64,000 bases of DNA from Paraburkholderia heleia NBRC 101817. Lineage in GTDB: Bacteria; Pseudomonadota; Gammaproteobacteria; Burkholderiales; Burkholderiaceae. How positions within the stretch are numbered: the first letter of the stretch is position 1; each line of letters opens with the position of its first letter. The position numbers were made by a program, and so were the translations under genes. Location: contig NZ_BBJH01000008.1 of the NCBI RefSeq assembly GCF_000739775.1, forward strand, positions 124,001-188,000, given 5' to 3'. Below, in pieces: positions 38,628 to 47,935 of this stretch. The notes under the pieces were generated by a model. That model did not search any database, was not told where the DNA came from, and was given only the letters and a program-made list of their open reading frames with translations.

Positions 38628-39491
38628 TCAGGCGAGCGAGAGCCCCTGGAGCAGCGGCGCGAGTCGGCTCGCCGTCTGCTTCATGCGAGCCACAGACTCC
38701 AGCAGTTCCTCGAGGGTCGCGCGCGCGGTCGGGGCATGCACAGCGAGCGCGGCGAGCACGTGTTTGCTCCCGGGGTCGCGCACCGGCACCGCAATCGCCA
38801 CCATGCCGCGTACGAACTCTTCGTTGTCGATGCCGATGCCGCGCACCGCAAGCTGTTCGAGCTCGGCCGCGAGCGCCTTGGGGGCGGTCAGCGTGCGGGG
38901 CGTCATCTTTGTCAGCACGAGGCGTTCGAGCAGCGCGTTGCGCTCGAGCACCGACATCTGCGAGAGAAAGAGTTTGCCGCTCGCGGTGCAGTGCAGCGGA
39001 ACGTGCATGCCCGGGTGCATTTCCATGCGCAACGGCTCCGTTGTCTCGACACGCTCGATGTAGAGGACGCGGTCGCCGTCGAGCGCGGTGAGATTGCAGG
39101 TTTCGCCGAGCGCTTCCACGAGTGTGCGCAGCAGCACGCGGCACGAGCGCGTGAAGGTGTTGTTGGCGAGCGTGGCGAGCGCAAGGTGCGCCGCGCGCGG
39201 GCCCAGCGCGAGGCTGCGGTCGTGCCCGCGCGAGTCGGGCATATGAATGACGTAGCCGCGCGCTTCCAGCGAATCGATGAGGCGCAGCAGCGTCGCCTTG
39301 GGAATATGCAGCCGGGCGGACAACTGCGAGAGCGTGTACGGCTGGCCCGCGGACGCCAGTTGCTCCAGCACCACGAGCGCGCGCAGCACGCGAGCGTCGT
39401 CCGCCGACGCTGCTTCGCGCAACGCGGGGGCGTGGTCTTGCGCCCTGTTTTGCGGCGGATTTTGCTTCGTCTCTCGCGCCATGTCGCGCAT
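38628..39491 (-). CDS. IclR-family regulator (IseR-like position)
   Basis: 287 residues from ATG 39491, which has AGGAGGAG just upstream. A charged N-terminal extension precedes the winged helix (about 30-90) and the IclR effector domain (about 100-275, with ETCNLTALDGDRVLYIERVE). It resembles the SauR-like protein of this window in that segment, so the two may be paralogues. It lies upstream of the GMC gene on the same strand and divergent from the taurine-dehydrogenase-like genes, so it could control either side. Confidence 0.8.
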   Translation of the reverse strand: MRDMARETKQNPPQNRAQDHAPALREAASADDARVLRALVVLEQLASAGQPYTLSQLSARLHIPKATLLRLIDSLEARGYVIHMPDSRGHDRSLALGPRAAHLALATLANNTFTRSCRVLLRTLVEALGETCNLTALDGDRVLYIERVETTEPLRMEMHPGMHVPLHCTASGKLFLSQMSVLERNALLERLVLTKMTPRTLTAPKALAAELEQLAVRGIGIDNEEFVRGMVAIAVPVRDPGSKHVLAALAVHAPTARATLEELLESVARMKQTASRLAPLLQGLSLA

Positions 39492-39518
39492 CGGGCTCCT
39501 CCTGAAGGGCGTGGAATT

Positions 39519-39539
39519 GAAACGAATTGTTCGAGTTTC
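39519..39539. promoter_or_regulatory. Imperfect dyad upstream of the second IclR gene
   Basis: GAAACGAA-TTG-TTCGaGTTTC (21 bases, one unpaired base in the right arm) lies 28 bases above the IclR start, in the divergent gap 39492-39755. It fits the size of IclR operators and may serve autoregulation. The rest of this gap holds no gene. Confidence 0.3.
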
Positions 39540-39755
39540 CGGGCACATTTCAGTATGAGCGCAAAGTTCACCGGGTTACGTAGCGGATTACCCCGATACG
39601 TCATGCAAATGATTCCCGCGCTGCACCAGGCAACGGCACCAGGCCGCTGTACCAGGCGATACCGGGCCACTGGCTCTACCTGTGTAATTCTGGTCTGCCT
39701 AGAATTTTTCCCAACAGAGCGCCGAAGCGCCGGCTCAATTCGACAGGAGACAGGC

Positions 39756-39833
39756 ATGACGAACAGGCAGTCGGCAGGAACCGCTCTCGCAGCGGAGCGT
39801 GCAAGTGTCTTCACGAAGCCTGTGGAGCATTGA
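39756..39833 (+). CDS. 25-residue micro-ORF, possible small subunit of taurine dehydrogenase (TauX-like)
   Basis: An ATG at 39756 preceded by AGGAGA at 39745-39750 opens 25 codons (MTNRQSAGTALAAERASVFT then KPVEH) and stops at 39831-39833, two bases before the next ATG at 39836. The SD of the large flavoprotein (GGAG at 39824-39827) lies inside this micro-ORF, as expected for translational coupling. Taurine dehydrogenase is described as a small TauX and a large TauY subunit. I do not remember TauX well enough to match the sequence, so a leader peptide is the alternative. Confidence 0.5.
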   Translation: MTNRQSAGTALAAERASVFTKPVEH

Positions 39834-39835
39834 TC

Positions 39836-41248
39836 ATGGGATACAGCACAGTCGATTCCGCCGCCGGCTTTGCCGCGAGCGATGCCGGCTCCACGAAGTA
39901 CGACCCCACGTACGATCCGCTCGTCTCGCCGGGCCCGGGCGCCGGCAAGGATTACGCGCCGACCTACTGGGTCGCGACGGCGGGCAGCCCGCCCCCCGAT
40001 GACGGCCCCGTCACGAAAGATCTCGACGTGGATGTCGCGATCATCGGTGCGGGCTACACGGGGCTCGCCACGGCGCTCTGCCTCGCGCGCGAGCATGGCA
40101 TCAAGGCCGTGGTGCTAGAGGCGAACCGCACGAGCTGGGGCTGCAGCAGCCGCAATGGCGGACAGGGGCAGAATGCCTCGGGCCGCCTCTCGCGCTCGCA
40201 ATGGATCGAGCGCTGGGGCAAGGACGTCGCCCTGAAAATGCACGACGAGATCCAGCAGGGCTTCGATCATTTCAAGGAACTCGTTGCCGAGATCGATTGC
40301 GATCCGCAGCCAGGTGGCCACTTCCTGATCGCGCACCGGCCGCGCATCATGGCGAAGCTCGCCGCCGAGGCGAAGGTCTGGAAGGACGTATTCGGGTACC
40401 CCTCGGAGCTTTTGAGCGCGCAGACATTTCGCCGCGAATTCATCGACGACCACGAGGCGGCCGGCGCGCTGCACGAGCCCGAAGGAATCGGCATCCACGC
40501 GTTGAAGCTCGCGTTCGGGTATCTGCGTCTCGCGCGTACCGCAGGCGCCAGAGTCCACACCAGCAGTCCGGTGACGGGATGGGAAACCGTCAACGGCGTG
40601 CATCATCTGCGCACGCCGGGGGGCGTCGTGCGCGCGCGCGCGGTGGGCATCGCGACGGGGGCGTACACGGCGCAGACGCTGCATCCCACGCTGCGCAGCA
40701 AAATCATGCCGATCCTCTCGAACTCCATGGTCACGCGCCCGCTCACCGAAGCCGAGATCGCCGCGTGCGGCTTTCGCACGACCCAGGTGCTCACGGACAC
40801 GCGCACGTTGCGCTTTTACTATCGATTCCTGCCCGACGGCCGGCTGCAGATTGGCAGCCGCAGCGCGATCACCGGCGAGGATGCGCCCAATCCGCGCCAT
40901 CTCGATCTGCTCAGGGAAGGCATGGCGCGCAAGTTTCCGGCGCTGCGCGGCGTGCAGATCGACTATTCGTGGTGGGGGTGGGTGGATGTGAGCCACGACA
41001 TGATGCCTCGGGTGTGCCAGCCCGATCCGCGGCAATCGGTGTTTTATGCGCTCGGCTATGGGGGTAACGGGGTCTCTTATTCGCAGCAAGCGGGAAGGCG
41101 GCTTGCTGAACGGATCGCCGGTAAGGGTGGGCAGCAGACGCTGCCGATTTTTACCACGCCGCTGCCTGGGCATCCGTTTGCGCCGTTCAGGCGCATTGGG
41201 CAGCGCATGCTTTATTTGCAGTACTTCAGGCGGGATGAGAAGGCTTGA
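39836..41248 (+). CDS. tauY: FAD-dependent amine oxidoreductase, probable taurine dehydrogenase large subunit
   Basis: 470 residues from ATG 39836; a TTG at 39830 is the weaker alternative. A leader of about 60 residues precedes the Rossmann motif [22 protein letters not shown] (about 62-83). Next come [14 protein letters not shown] and the C-terminal [19 protein letters not shown] that closes the DAO (D-amino-acid oxidase) fold. The fold fits glycine-oxidase/PuuB-like enzymes. Within an xsc-pta-tauR island the fitting member is TauY, which deaminates taurine to sulfoacetaldehyde. A gamma-glutamylputrescine-oxidase-like activity cannot be excluded by sequence. Confidence 0.68.
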   Translation: MGYSTVDSAAGFAASDAGSTKYDPTYDPLVSPGPGAGKDYAPTYWVATAGSPPPDDGPVTKDLDVDVAIIGAGYTGLATALCLAREHGIKAVVLEANRTSWGCSSRNGGQGQNASGRLSRSQWIERWGKDVALKMHDEIQQGFDHFKELVAEIDCDPQPGGHFLIAHRPRIMAKLAAEAKVWKDVFGYPSELLSAQTFRREFIDDHEAAGALHEPEGIGIHALKLAFGYLRLARTAGARVHTSSPVTGWETVNGVHHLRTPGGVVRARAVGIATGAYTAQTLHPTLRSKIMPILSNSMVTRPLTEAEIAACGFRTTQVLTDTRTLRFYYRFLPDGRLQIGSRSAITGEDAPNPRHLDLLREGMARKFPALRGVQIDYSWWGWVDVSHDMMPRVCQPDPRQSVFYALGYGGNGVSYSQQAGRRLAERIAGKGGQQTLPIFTTPLPGHPFAPFRRIGQRMLYLQYFRRDEKA

Positions 41249-41387
41249 GGCGGGTGTGTTTTTCTGTGTTCGCAGTGGTATGCAGGCAAACCTGAAAAAC
41301 CGCGTTGCGCCGGTCACACGGCACGGGCCGCATCGAAAAATGAAGCCGCAACCTGCATGCAGTCATGAAAGCGATAAGGAAAACGCG

Positions 41388-42395
41388 ATGACCACGGAAT
41401 GCGCAATGGAGGGTCCGGATCGCATGGTGTCGGTGCGCGAGCGCTTCGGCTTCGATTCGAACCTGAGGGTGCCGGCCTTCAGCGAGCGCGACGCCCACGT
41501 GCCGGACGTGGATGAGGCCTATCGCTTCAACCCCGAAGTCACGCTCGCCATACTCGCCGGCTTTACGCGCAACCGGCGGGTGATGGTGCAGGGGCTGCAC
41601 GGCACGGGCAAGTCCACGCATATCGAGCAGGTCGCGGCGCGCCTGAACTGGCCGTGCGTGCGCGTGAATCTCGACGGCCATATCAGCCGGCTCGATCTCG
41701 TCGGCAAGGACGCGATCGTGGTGCGCGACGGCCGCCAGGTCACGGAGTTCCAGGAGGGGATCGTGCCATGGGCGCTGCAGCGGCCAGTCGCGCTGATCTT
41801 CGACGAATACGATGCGGGCCGCCCCGACGTGATGTTCGTGATCCAGCGCATTCTCGAGCGCGACGGCAGTTTCACGCTGCTCGACCAGAATCGCGTGATC
41901 CGCCCGCACGCCCACTTCCGCCTCTTCGCGACCACCAATACGATCGGCCTCGGCAATCTCAACGGCCTGTATCACGGCACGCAGATGCTGAACCATGCGC
42001 AAATGGACCGCTGGAACGTGGTCGCCACGCTCAACTACCTGCCGCGCGAGGAAGAGGCCGGCATCGTGCTCGCCCGCGTGCCCGAGATGTCCGACGACGC
42101 AGGGCGGCAACTCGTCGATTCGATGATCAGCATGGCGGCGATGACGCGCAAGGGCTTCGCGACCGGCGATCTCTCCACGCTGATGTCGCCGCGCACCGTC
42201 ATCGACTGGGCCGAGAACTGCCAGATTTTCCGCGATCCCGCACTCGCGTTCCGGCTCACGTTCCTGAACAAGTGCGACGAGGCTGAGCGGCCGATCGTCG
42301 CCGAGTATTACCAGCGCTGCTTCGGCGTCGAGCTGGACGCCGCGCCCGCCGCGAAGGGCGGCGAAGGCGGCGCGCCGCGGGAGCCGCGCGCGTGA
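41388..42395 (+). CDS. CobS-like AAA+ (MoxR-type) ATPase
   Basis: 335 residues from ATG 41388, which has AAGGA seven bases upstream; the frame is open further up without SD. Walker A is in [17 protein letters not shown] (about 66-82), Walker B in [11 protein letters not shown] (about 134-144), and sensor 1 is at [10 protein letters not shown]. It matches CobS, the AAA+ subunit of aerobic cobaltochelatase. The partner gene overlaps downstream, but no CobN or cobalamin gene is near. As with other MoxR/VWA pairs it may mature or remodel an enzyme; the neighbouring dehydrogenase is the obvious candidate client (inference). Confidence 0.75.
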   Translation: MTTECAMEGPDRMVSVRERFGFDSNLRVPAFSERDAHVPDVDEAYRFNPEVTLAILAGFTRNRRVMVQGLHGTGKSTHIEQVAARLNWPCVRVNLDGHISRLDLVGKDAIVVRDGRQVTEFQEGIVPWALQRPVALIFDEYDAGRPDVMFVIQRILERDGSFTLLDQNRVIRPHAHFRLFATTNTIGLGNLNGLYHGTQMLNHAQMDRWNVVATLNYLPREEEAGIVLARVPEMSDDAGRQLVDSMISMAAMTRKGFATGDLSTLMSPRTVIDWAENCQIFRDPALAFRLTFLNKCDEAERPIVAEYYQRCFGVELDAAPAAKGGEGGAPREPRA

Positions 42396-44119
42396 GCTCC
42401 ACGCCTGCGCCCGAGGCCGTGCGCACCGCGCTGCGGCGCGAGGCGCTATGCGCGGCCGCCGTGCGCGCGCTCACGGGCGACGCCGCGCTCCATTATCGCG
42501 GCGGCAGGCTTTGCCGCGAGTCGCGGCCCTTGCCGCTGCATGCGCCGCATCTGCGCAGCGATGTCTACGAGGACGAGTTCGCCTCGCTGCGCGGCGCCGC
42601 CGACGCCGCCGCGCAGCGGCTCCTCCATTCCGACGCGGCGTTGCACCGGCAGCTGGCTCCCGAAGCGCCGATCGAGCGCCTGCTGTTTGAGTGGTTCGAG
42701 CAGATGCGCTGCGAGGCGCAACTGCCGCCCGGCATGCCGGGACTCGCGCACAACCTGCGACACCGGTTCGAAACCTGGTCACGCGCTTATTGCCGGGCGG
42801 GCTTGACCGAAGGCCATCTCGGCATTCTGCTCTATACGGTGACGCAGATTGTCTGGTCGCGCGTGAGCGGCTGGCCCGTGCTCGACGAGACCGAGGATCT
42901 GATCGAGGCGACGCGCGCCGGCATTGCGCCTGCGATCGGCGTGCAGCTTGCGGGGCTGCGTGCAACTTGCGCAGACCAGCGCGCCTATGCGGCGCATGCC
43001 CGCGAGCTGGCGCGCCGCGTCGCGACGATGCTCGACGACGCGCGCGCGGCAAGCGCCGTAGACGACGCCGGGCAAGCGCGCGCACCCGACGACGCATTGA
43101 CGTCGTTCTCGCTGTGGGTCGATTTCGACGAAACGACGGTCGAACTGCCCGCGCTCGCGCCGACCGGCGTGAGCCGCGTGCTCGCCGAAGCGGCGAATGG
43201 CTATCGCGCCTACACGACAGCGTACGACCGCGAGTTCCGGCCCGCCGCGCGCGTGCGCGAAACGCTGCTGCGCGAGTATCGCGAGCGGCTCGACGAGCGC
43301 ATCGCCGCGAGTGGCGTCAACGTCGCGCGCCTCGCGCGCGCGCTGCAGATGGCGATTGCGGTGCCGCAGCGCGATGGCTGGCTCTTTGGCGAGGAGGACG
43401 GCCGCATCGACGGCAGGCGCCTCGCGCAGGTCGTCAGCTCGCCCGCCGAGCGGCGCGTGTTCAGGCGCGAGCGATACGAGCCGCGCAGCGATTGCGTGGT
43501 GGGCTTCCTGATCGATTGCTCGGGATCGATGAAGGCGCATATCGAGTCCGTTGCGACGATGGTCGATCTGCTCGCGCGCGCGTGCGAGCAGGCGGGCATC
43601 GCGAGCGAAGTGCTCGGCTTCACGACGCTCGCCTGGAACGGCGGCCGCGCGAGGGCTGACTGGTTCGCAGGCGGGCGTCCGCCGCATCCGGGGCGCCTCA
43701 ACGAGACCTGTCACATGGTATTCAAGTCCGCCGACGAGAACTGGCGGCGCGCGCGCCCGGCCATTGCCGCGCTTTTGAAGGCGGACCTCTTTCGCGAGGG
43801 CGTGGACGGGGAAGCCGTCGAATGGGCGTGCGCCCGGCTCGCGGGCCGCAGCGAGGCGCGGCGCATTCTCGTCGCGATCTCGGACGGCAGCCCGATGGAC
43901 ACGGCCACGGCGCAGACGAACGACGCTTTCTATCTCGACAATCACCTGAAGGAGGTGGTAGCGCGCCACGAGGCAATGCGCGATGTCGACGTGATCGGGT
44001 TAGGTGTCGGGCTGGACCTCAGTCCGTACTACCGGCATTGCGTCGCGATCGACTCCGGCGAGCCGCTCGATATGGCGCGGCTGATCGCGCTCGCAGGATG
44101 GGTCGGGGCGCCGCGTTAG
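42392..44119 (+). CDS. CobT-like VWA-domain protein
   Basis: 575 residues beginning at GTG 42392, overlapping the CobS-like gene by GTGA. The N-terminal half is alpha-helical and Arg/Ala-rich. The C-terminal half (about 365-570) is a VWA domain with MIDAS motif DCSGSMKAH near residues 374-382 and the CobT-like end [14 protein letters not shown]...[10 protein letters not shown]. CobT couples CobS to the chelatase subunit CobN. The acidic middle segment usual for CobT is not obvious here. Without CobN the pair probably acts on another target. Confidence 0.75.
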   Translation: MSSTPAPEAVRTALRREALCAAAVRALTGDAALHYRGGRLCRESRPLPLHAPHLRSDVYEDEFASLRGAADAAAQRLLHSDAALHRQLAPEAPIERLLFEWFEQMRCEAQLPPGMPGLAHNLRHRFETWSRAYCRAGLTEGHLGILLYTVTQIVWSRVSGWPVLDETEDLIEATRAGIAPAIGVQLAGLRATCADQRAYAAHARELARRVATMLDDARAASAVDDAGQARAPDDALTSFSLWVDFDETTVELPALAPTGVSRVLAEAANGYRAYTTAYDREFRPAARVRETLLREYRERLDERIAASGVNVARLARALQMAIAVPQRDGWLFGEEDGRIDGRRLAQVVSSPAERRVFRRERYEPRSDCVVGFLIDCSGSMKAHIESVATMVDLLARACEQAGIASEVLGFTTLAWNGGRARADWFAGGRPPHPGRLNETCHMVFKSADENWRRARPAIAALLKADLFREGVDGEAVEWACARLAGRSEARRILVAISDGSPMDTATAQTNDAFYLDNHLKEVVARHEAMRDVDVIGLGVGLDLSPYYRHCVAIDSGEPLDMARLIALAGWVGAPR

Positions 44120-44212
44120 CGCAATGTCGGCGGCCTGTGCGCAGATATCGATTCCTGCGCGGGCCATCATCCCCAGGTCACATCAAACCGTCAGCCGGGA
44201 CCTTCTCATGCG

Positions 44213-45253
44213 TCATGCCGCGTGGGGCTCCAACGAGTGAGTGACGTCGCGTTGGCGGGCCGTCTGCGCCTGGACCGCCGTGGTCGCGATCACGTAATAG
44301 ATGTCCTCGGGGCAGCAGCCGCGCGAAAGATCGTTGGCGGGCCGGTTCAGACCCTGCATCAACGGGCCGATGGCCTTGGCGCCGCCAAGGCGTTCCGCGA
44401 GCTTGTAGCCGATATTGCCCGCGTCGAGATTCGGGAAGACCAGCACGTTCGCGTGGCCGCCGCACTGAGAATGCTCGATCTTGCGCTCGGCGATCTCCGC
44501 AACGAGCGCCGCGTCGAGCTGCACGTCGCCGTCCACGCACAGGGCGGGGCGCTGCTCGTGCACGCGCCGCGTCGCCTCGATCACCTTGTCCACGCTCGCA
44601 TGGTGGGCGCTGCCGCTCGTCGAGAACGACAGCATCGCAACGCGCGGCTCTTCCATCAGCAGGCTGCGCGCGCTGTCGGCGGCGGCCATGGCGATTTCGG
44701 CGAGCTGCGCGGCGTCGGGGTCCACCACGAGCGCGCAGTCGGAGAAGATCAGGGCGCCTTTATAGCGATGAAACGGCTCGCACAGCATCATCAGGAAGAA
44801 GCTCGAGACGAGCTTGAACGACGGCTCGACGCCGATCAGCTGGATGGCCGTGCGCACCACGTCGGCGCTCGTGTGAACGGCGCCCGCCACCGAACCGTCC
44901 GCGTGGCCGAGACGCACCATCAGGTTGGCAAAGACGAGCGGTTTCGCGGCTTCCTCCCACGCAAGCTCAGGTGTCATGCCCCTGGCACGGCGAAGCGTGA
45001 CCAGTTCGTCGGCGAAGGCCGCGCGCCAGGCGCTGTCTTGCGGGTCGATCAGCGTGATCTCGCCGAGGTCGACCGACTCGCGCGCGGCGGCCGCGCGGAT
45101 GGCGCCCGGGTCGCCCACGAGCAGGATGCGCGCGATGCCCTCCTGGTTCGCCCGCGCTGCGGCGGCGAGTACGCGTGCGTCATCGGCTTCGCACAGCACG
45201 ATGCGCATCGGCGCGAGACGTGCGTTCTCGACGATACGGTTCAGGGCTTTCAT
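44213..45253 (-). CDS. pta: Phosphate acetyltransferase
   Basis: A 346-residue short-form Pta (no N-terminal regulatory domains). It has the typical [30 protein letters not shown] near residues 112-141, [12 protein letters not shown] (about 208) and [26 protein letters not shown] near the end. It turns the acetyl phosphate made by Xsc into acetyl-CoA. It lies 157 bases below xsc on the same strand, the common xsc-pta pair. There is no acetate kinase beside it, consistent with a catabolic rather than fermentative role. Confidence 0.92.
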   Translation of the reverse strand: MKALNRIVENARLAPMRIVLCEADDARVLAAAARANQEGIARILLVGDPGAIRAAAARESVDLGEITLIDPQDSAWRAAFADELVTLRRARGMTPELAWEEAAKPLVFANLMVRLGHADGSVAGAVHTSADVVRTAIQLIGVEPSFKLVSSFFLMMLCEPFHRYKGALIFSDCALVVDPDAAQLAEIAMAAADSARSLLMEEPRVAMLSFSTSGSAHHASVDKVIEATRRVHEQRPALCVDGDVQLDAALVAEIAERKIEHSQCGGHANVLVFPNLDAGNIGYKLAERLGGAKAIGPLMQGLNRPANDLSRGCCPEDIYYVIATTAVQAQTARQRDVTHSLEPHAA

Positions 45254-45410
45254 GGTGTCATGGGCTCAAAAACGGATGGACTCGCGCCAGCACCTGGCGT
45301 CACCAGACGAAAACCGGCCACAAGCGGATGCCCCGCCTGCGGCCGGCAAACGCGCAAGTCCGCGTGCGCCGCTTTGCAACCTATGGCGCGCGCGGGTTGC
45401 TGCTGGCCCT

Positions 45411-47225
45411 TCAGACGAAATCCTTGTACTTGTCGAGCAGACGCACGGGCTTCGAGAGCGCGTCGCGGCGGAACGGATCGCCCAGCTCGCGCGTGCACAT
45501 GATCTCGACGATGGTCGTCTTGCCCTGGTTCATCTGCAGATCGATCGCGCGCTTGAGCGCCGGGCCCACATCCTCTAGCTTGTCCACCACGATGCCTTGC
45601 GCGCCCATCGCCTTCGCGATGCCGGCGAAGCTCGGGCTTTCCAGCTCGCCGGCCACGAAGCGGCGGTCGTAGAAGTCCACCTGGTTCTTCTTCTCGGCGC
45701 CCCATTGGCGGTTGTGGAACACGACGGCCGTCACCGGAATGTTGTGACGCACGCAGGTGAGCGTTTCCATCATGCTCATGCCCCAGGCGCCGTCGCCCGC
45801 ATACGAGATCGCGGGGCGGTGGGGCGCCGCCACCTTTGCGCCGATGATGGTCGGGAACGCGTAGCCGCAGTTACCCCAGCTCATCGCGGCGAAGAGGCTG
45901 CGCGGCTTGTTGAAGCGCAGATAGCTGTTCGCGACGGAGTTGATGTTGCCGATGTCGGTCGACACCATGACGTCCTCGGGCATCGCCTTCTCGAGTTCGC
46001 GCAGCACCTGGCGCGGATGCAGATACTCGCCGCCGGTGGGCGTGCGCTCGTGCTTCTGCTCTTCGATCATGTCGAGGCTGTAGGCGTCGCGCTCGTGCGT
46101 CCACGAGTCGAGTTCCTTTTCCCAGGCGGCCTTTTCCGTGGCGATCTGGTCCGCGCGCTCGGCGCGGTTGGCGTCGCTTGCGAGGGTGCGGTTGGCGAGG
46201 CGCTCGGTCAGCGCCTGCGCCGAAGCCTTCGCGTCGCCGCAAATGCCCACCGAAATCTTCTTCACGAGGCCGAGCATCTTGTGATCGGCGTCGATCTGGA
46301 TGATCTTCGCGTCTTTTGGCCAGTAGTCCATACCATGTTGCGGCAGCGTGCCGAACGGGCCGAGGCGCGAGCCGAGTGCAATCACGACGTCCGCCCGCGA
46401 GATCAGCTTCATCGCGGCCTTCGATCCCTGGTAGCCGAGCGGGCCGCACCAGAGCGGATGGTTCGCCGGAAACGAATCGTTGTGCAGGTAGCTGTTGACG
46501 ACGGGCGCGCCGAGGCGTTCGGCGAGCGCCTCGCACGCCTCGATCGCATCGCCCATCACGACGCCGCCGCCGGAAATGATGACCGGGAACTTCGCGGCTG
46601 CGATCAGATCGGCTGCTTCGTTCAGGCTTTCGGCGCCGCCGGGGCCGCGGTCGAGCCGGCGCGGCTGGGGAATTTCGGCCTTGATCTTGCCGTAGAAGTA
46701 ATCGCGCGGAATGTTCAGCTGGGTCGGGCCCATTTCGGACATCGCGCGGTCGAAGCAGCGCGCGGTGTACTCGGCCATGCGCGCGGGGTTCGTCACGTGG
46801 CCCTGGTACTTCGTGAACTCCTGGAACATCGGCAGCTGATTCGCTTCCTGGAAGCCGCCGAGGCCAATGCCCATCGTGCCTGCCTCCGGCGTGACGATCA
46901 CGACCGGGCTGTGGGCCCAGTAGGCCGCCGCAATGGCCGTTACGCAGTTGCTGATGCCGGGACCGTTCTGGCCGATCACGACGCCGTGGCGGCCCGATAC
47001 GCGCGAGTAGCCGTCGGCCATGTGCGCCGCGCCCTGCTCGTGAACCACGGGAATGAGACGAATGCCGGCGGGCGCGAAAATGTCCATCGCATCCATGAAC
47101 GCGGAGCCCATGATGCCGAACATGTCGGTCACGCCGTTGGCCGCGAGGGTTTCGACGAAGGCCTCGGACGGGGTCATGTCCTGCGGGCCGCCAGCCGTCT
47201 GGGTGGGGGTCTTTTCGCTCATCAA
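45411..47225 (-). CDS. xsc: Sulfoacetaldehyde acetyltransferase
   Basis: 604 residues, the usual size for Xsc. It has the ThDP-enzyme fold: catalytic Glu in VHEQGAAHMADGYSRVSGRHG (about 62-82), GPGISNCVTAIAAAYWAHSP, and C-terminal ThDP motif YAGDGAWGMSMMETLTC...HNRQWGAEKKNQVDFYDRRF, which is specific to Xsc as I know it. It converts sulfoacetaldehyde and phosphate to acetyl phosphate and sulfite. This is the convergence point of taurine, isethionate and sulfoacetate breakdown, and every neighbouring module can be read as a feeder or drain for it. Confidence 0.95.
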   Translation of the reverse strand: MMSEKTPTQTAGGPQDMTPSEAFVETLAANGVTDMFGIMGSAFMDAMDIFAPAGIRLIPVVHEQGAAHMADGYSRVSGRHGVVIGQNGPGISNCVTAIAAAYWAHSPVVIVTPEAGTMGIGLGGFQEANQLPMFQEFTKYQGHVTNPARMAEYTARCFDRAMSEMGPTQLNIPRDYFYGKIKAEIPQPRRLDRGPGGAESLNEAADLIAAAKFPVIISGGGVVMGDAIEACEALAERLGAPVVNSYLHNDSFPANHPLWCGPLGYQGSKAAMKLISRADVVIALGSRLGPFGTLPQHGMDYWPKDAKIIQIDADHKMLGLVKKISVGICGDAKASAQALTERLANRTLASDANRAERADQIATEKAAWEKELDSWTHERDAYSLDMIEEQKHERTPTGGEYLHPRQVLRELEKAMPEDVMVSTDIGNINSVANSYLRFNKPRSLFAAMSWGNCGYAFPTIIGAKVAAPHRPAISYAGDGAWGMSMMETLTCVRHNIPVTAVVFHNRQWGAEKKNQVDFYDRRFVAGELESPSFAGIAKAMGAQGIVVDKLEDVGPALKRAIDLQMNQGKTTIVEIMCTRELGDPFRRDALSKPVRLLDKYKDFV

Positions 47226-47379
47226 CTGTCTCCGGTTATCGTTTGACGGAACGCCGTGTTTTGAATGCTATTCGGCACCCTATGAGGGTCAAGGGATTCC
47301 GTCCTCGATGGGTGAATCTGAAATGGAATGGAACGTTTCGTTTCAAAACACTGGCGACCGCTGCGCCGCTGCACGCCGG

Positions 47380-47784
47380 TCAACCGGGCTGCCTTGGGCG
47401 CTCCTTGCGGAACGCGCGCTTCACGGCGATCAGGCCGTCGCGGAACTCGAAGAGATCGCAGCCTTCGGCCTCGATGCGCCAGCCTTCGGCATGCGTGCCG
47501 CTGAATACCCATTCGGATACGCCGCGTTCGCCCGCGACGTAGTGGCGGCCGCTGCCCCAATGGGCGTCCGGAAACGAGCGGAAGACCGCTTCGAAAGCGG
47601 CGCGTACCGCCTCACGCCCGACGAAGCGGGTGCCATGGATGTCGGGACCGCCGGCCGCGTCGAACACGCAGTCTTCGGTCATGAACCCCATCAGTGCGTC
47701 GGCGTCATGGCGGTTGAAGGCATCGGAAAAGGCGGCGAGCGTGCCGGCCGTGACGGCGCGTTGGGCGCCGAGCGTGTCTGCCAT
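47380..47784 (-). CDS. NTF2-like (SnoaL-type) small protein
   Basis: 134 residues from ATG 47784, chosen for GGAGA five bases upstream; a GTG four codons earlier lies before that SD. It is a cone-like NTF2 fold: AFNRHDADALMGFMTEDCVFDAAGG at residues 19-43, then FVGREAVRAAFEAVF. Such proteins are ketosteroid-isomerase-like and can bind or isomerise small molecules. It sits between xsc and the tauR-like gene on the same strand, so cotranscription is likely. No function in sulfonate metabolism is known to me. Confidence 0.75.
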   Translation of the reverse strand: MADTLGAQRAVTAGTLAAFSDAFNRHDADALMGFMTEDCVFDAAGGPDIHGTRFVGREAVRAAFEAVFRSFPDAHWGSGRHYVAGERGVSEWVFSGTHAEGWRIEAEGCDLFEFRDGLIAVKRAFRKERPRQPG

Positions 47785-47935
47785 ACGTGTCTCCACTGGG
47801 AAAGCGGGTGCCGTCCGCTGCGCGAGGCGTCGCGCGCGGTACGGTATATCGACACGTTAGGGTTTGCCTGCCGACGGCGGTAGCACCAGTGCCGGGCTTT
47901 CGCCTGGGCCAGTGCCCGGAGACTTTCTGGGAGAC

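Noticed and set aside
36739..39063. A 774-codon + strand open frame opposite the GMC gene
   Set aside because: It covers a gene with clear GMC signatures and its own translation is compositionally biased without motifs.
41388..44119. Aerobic cobaltochelatase (cobalamin synthesis)
   Set aside because: No CobN and no cobalamin gene are in the window; the pair sits in a sulfonate locus.
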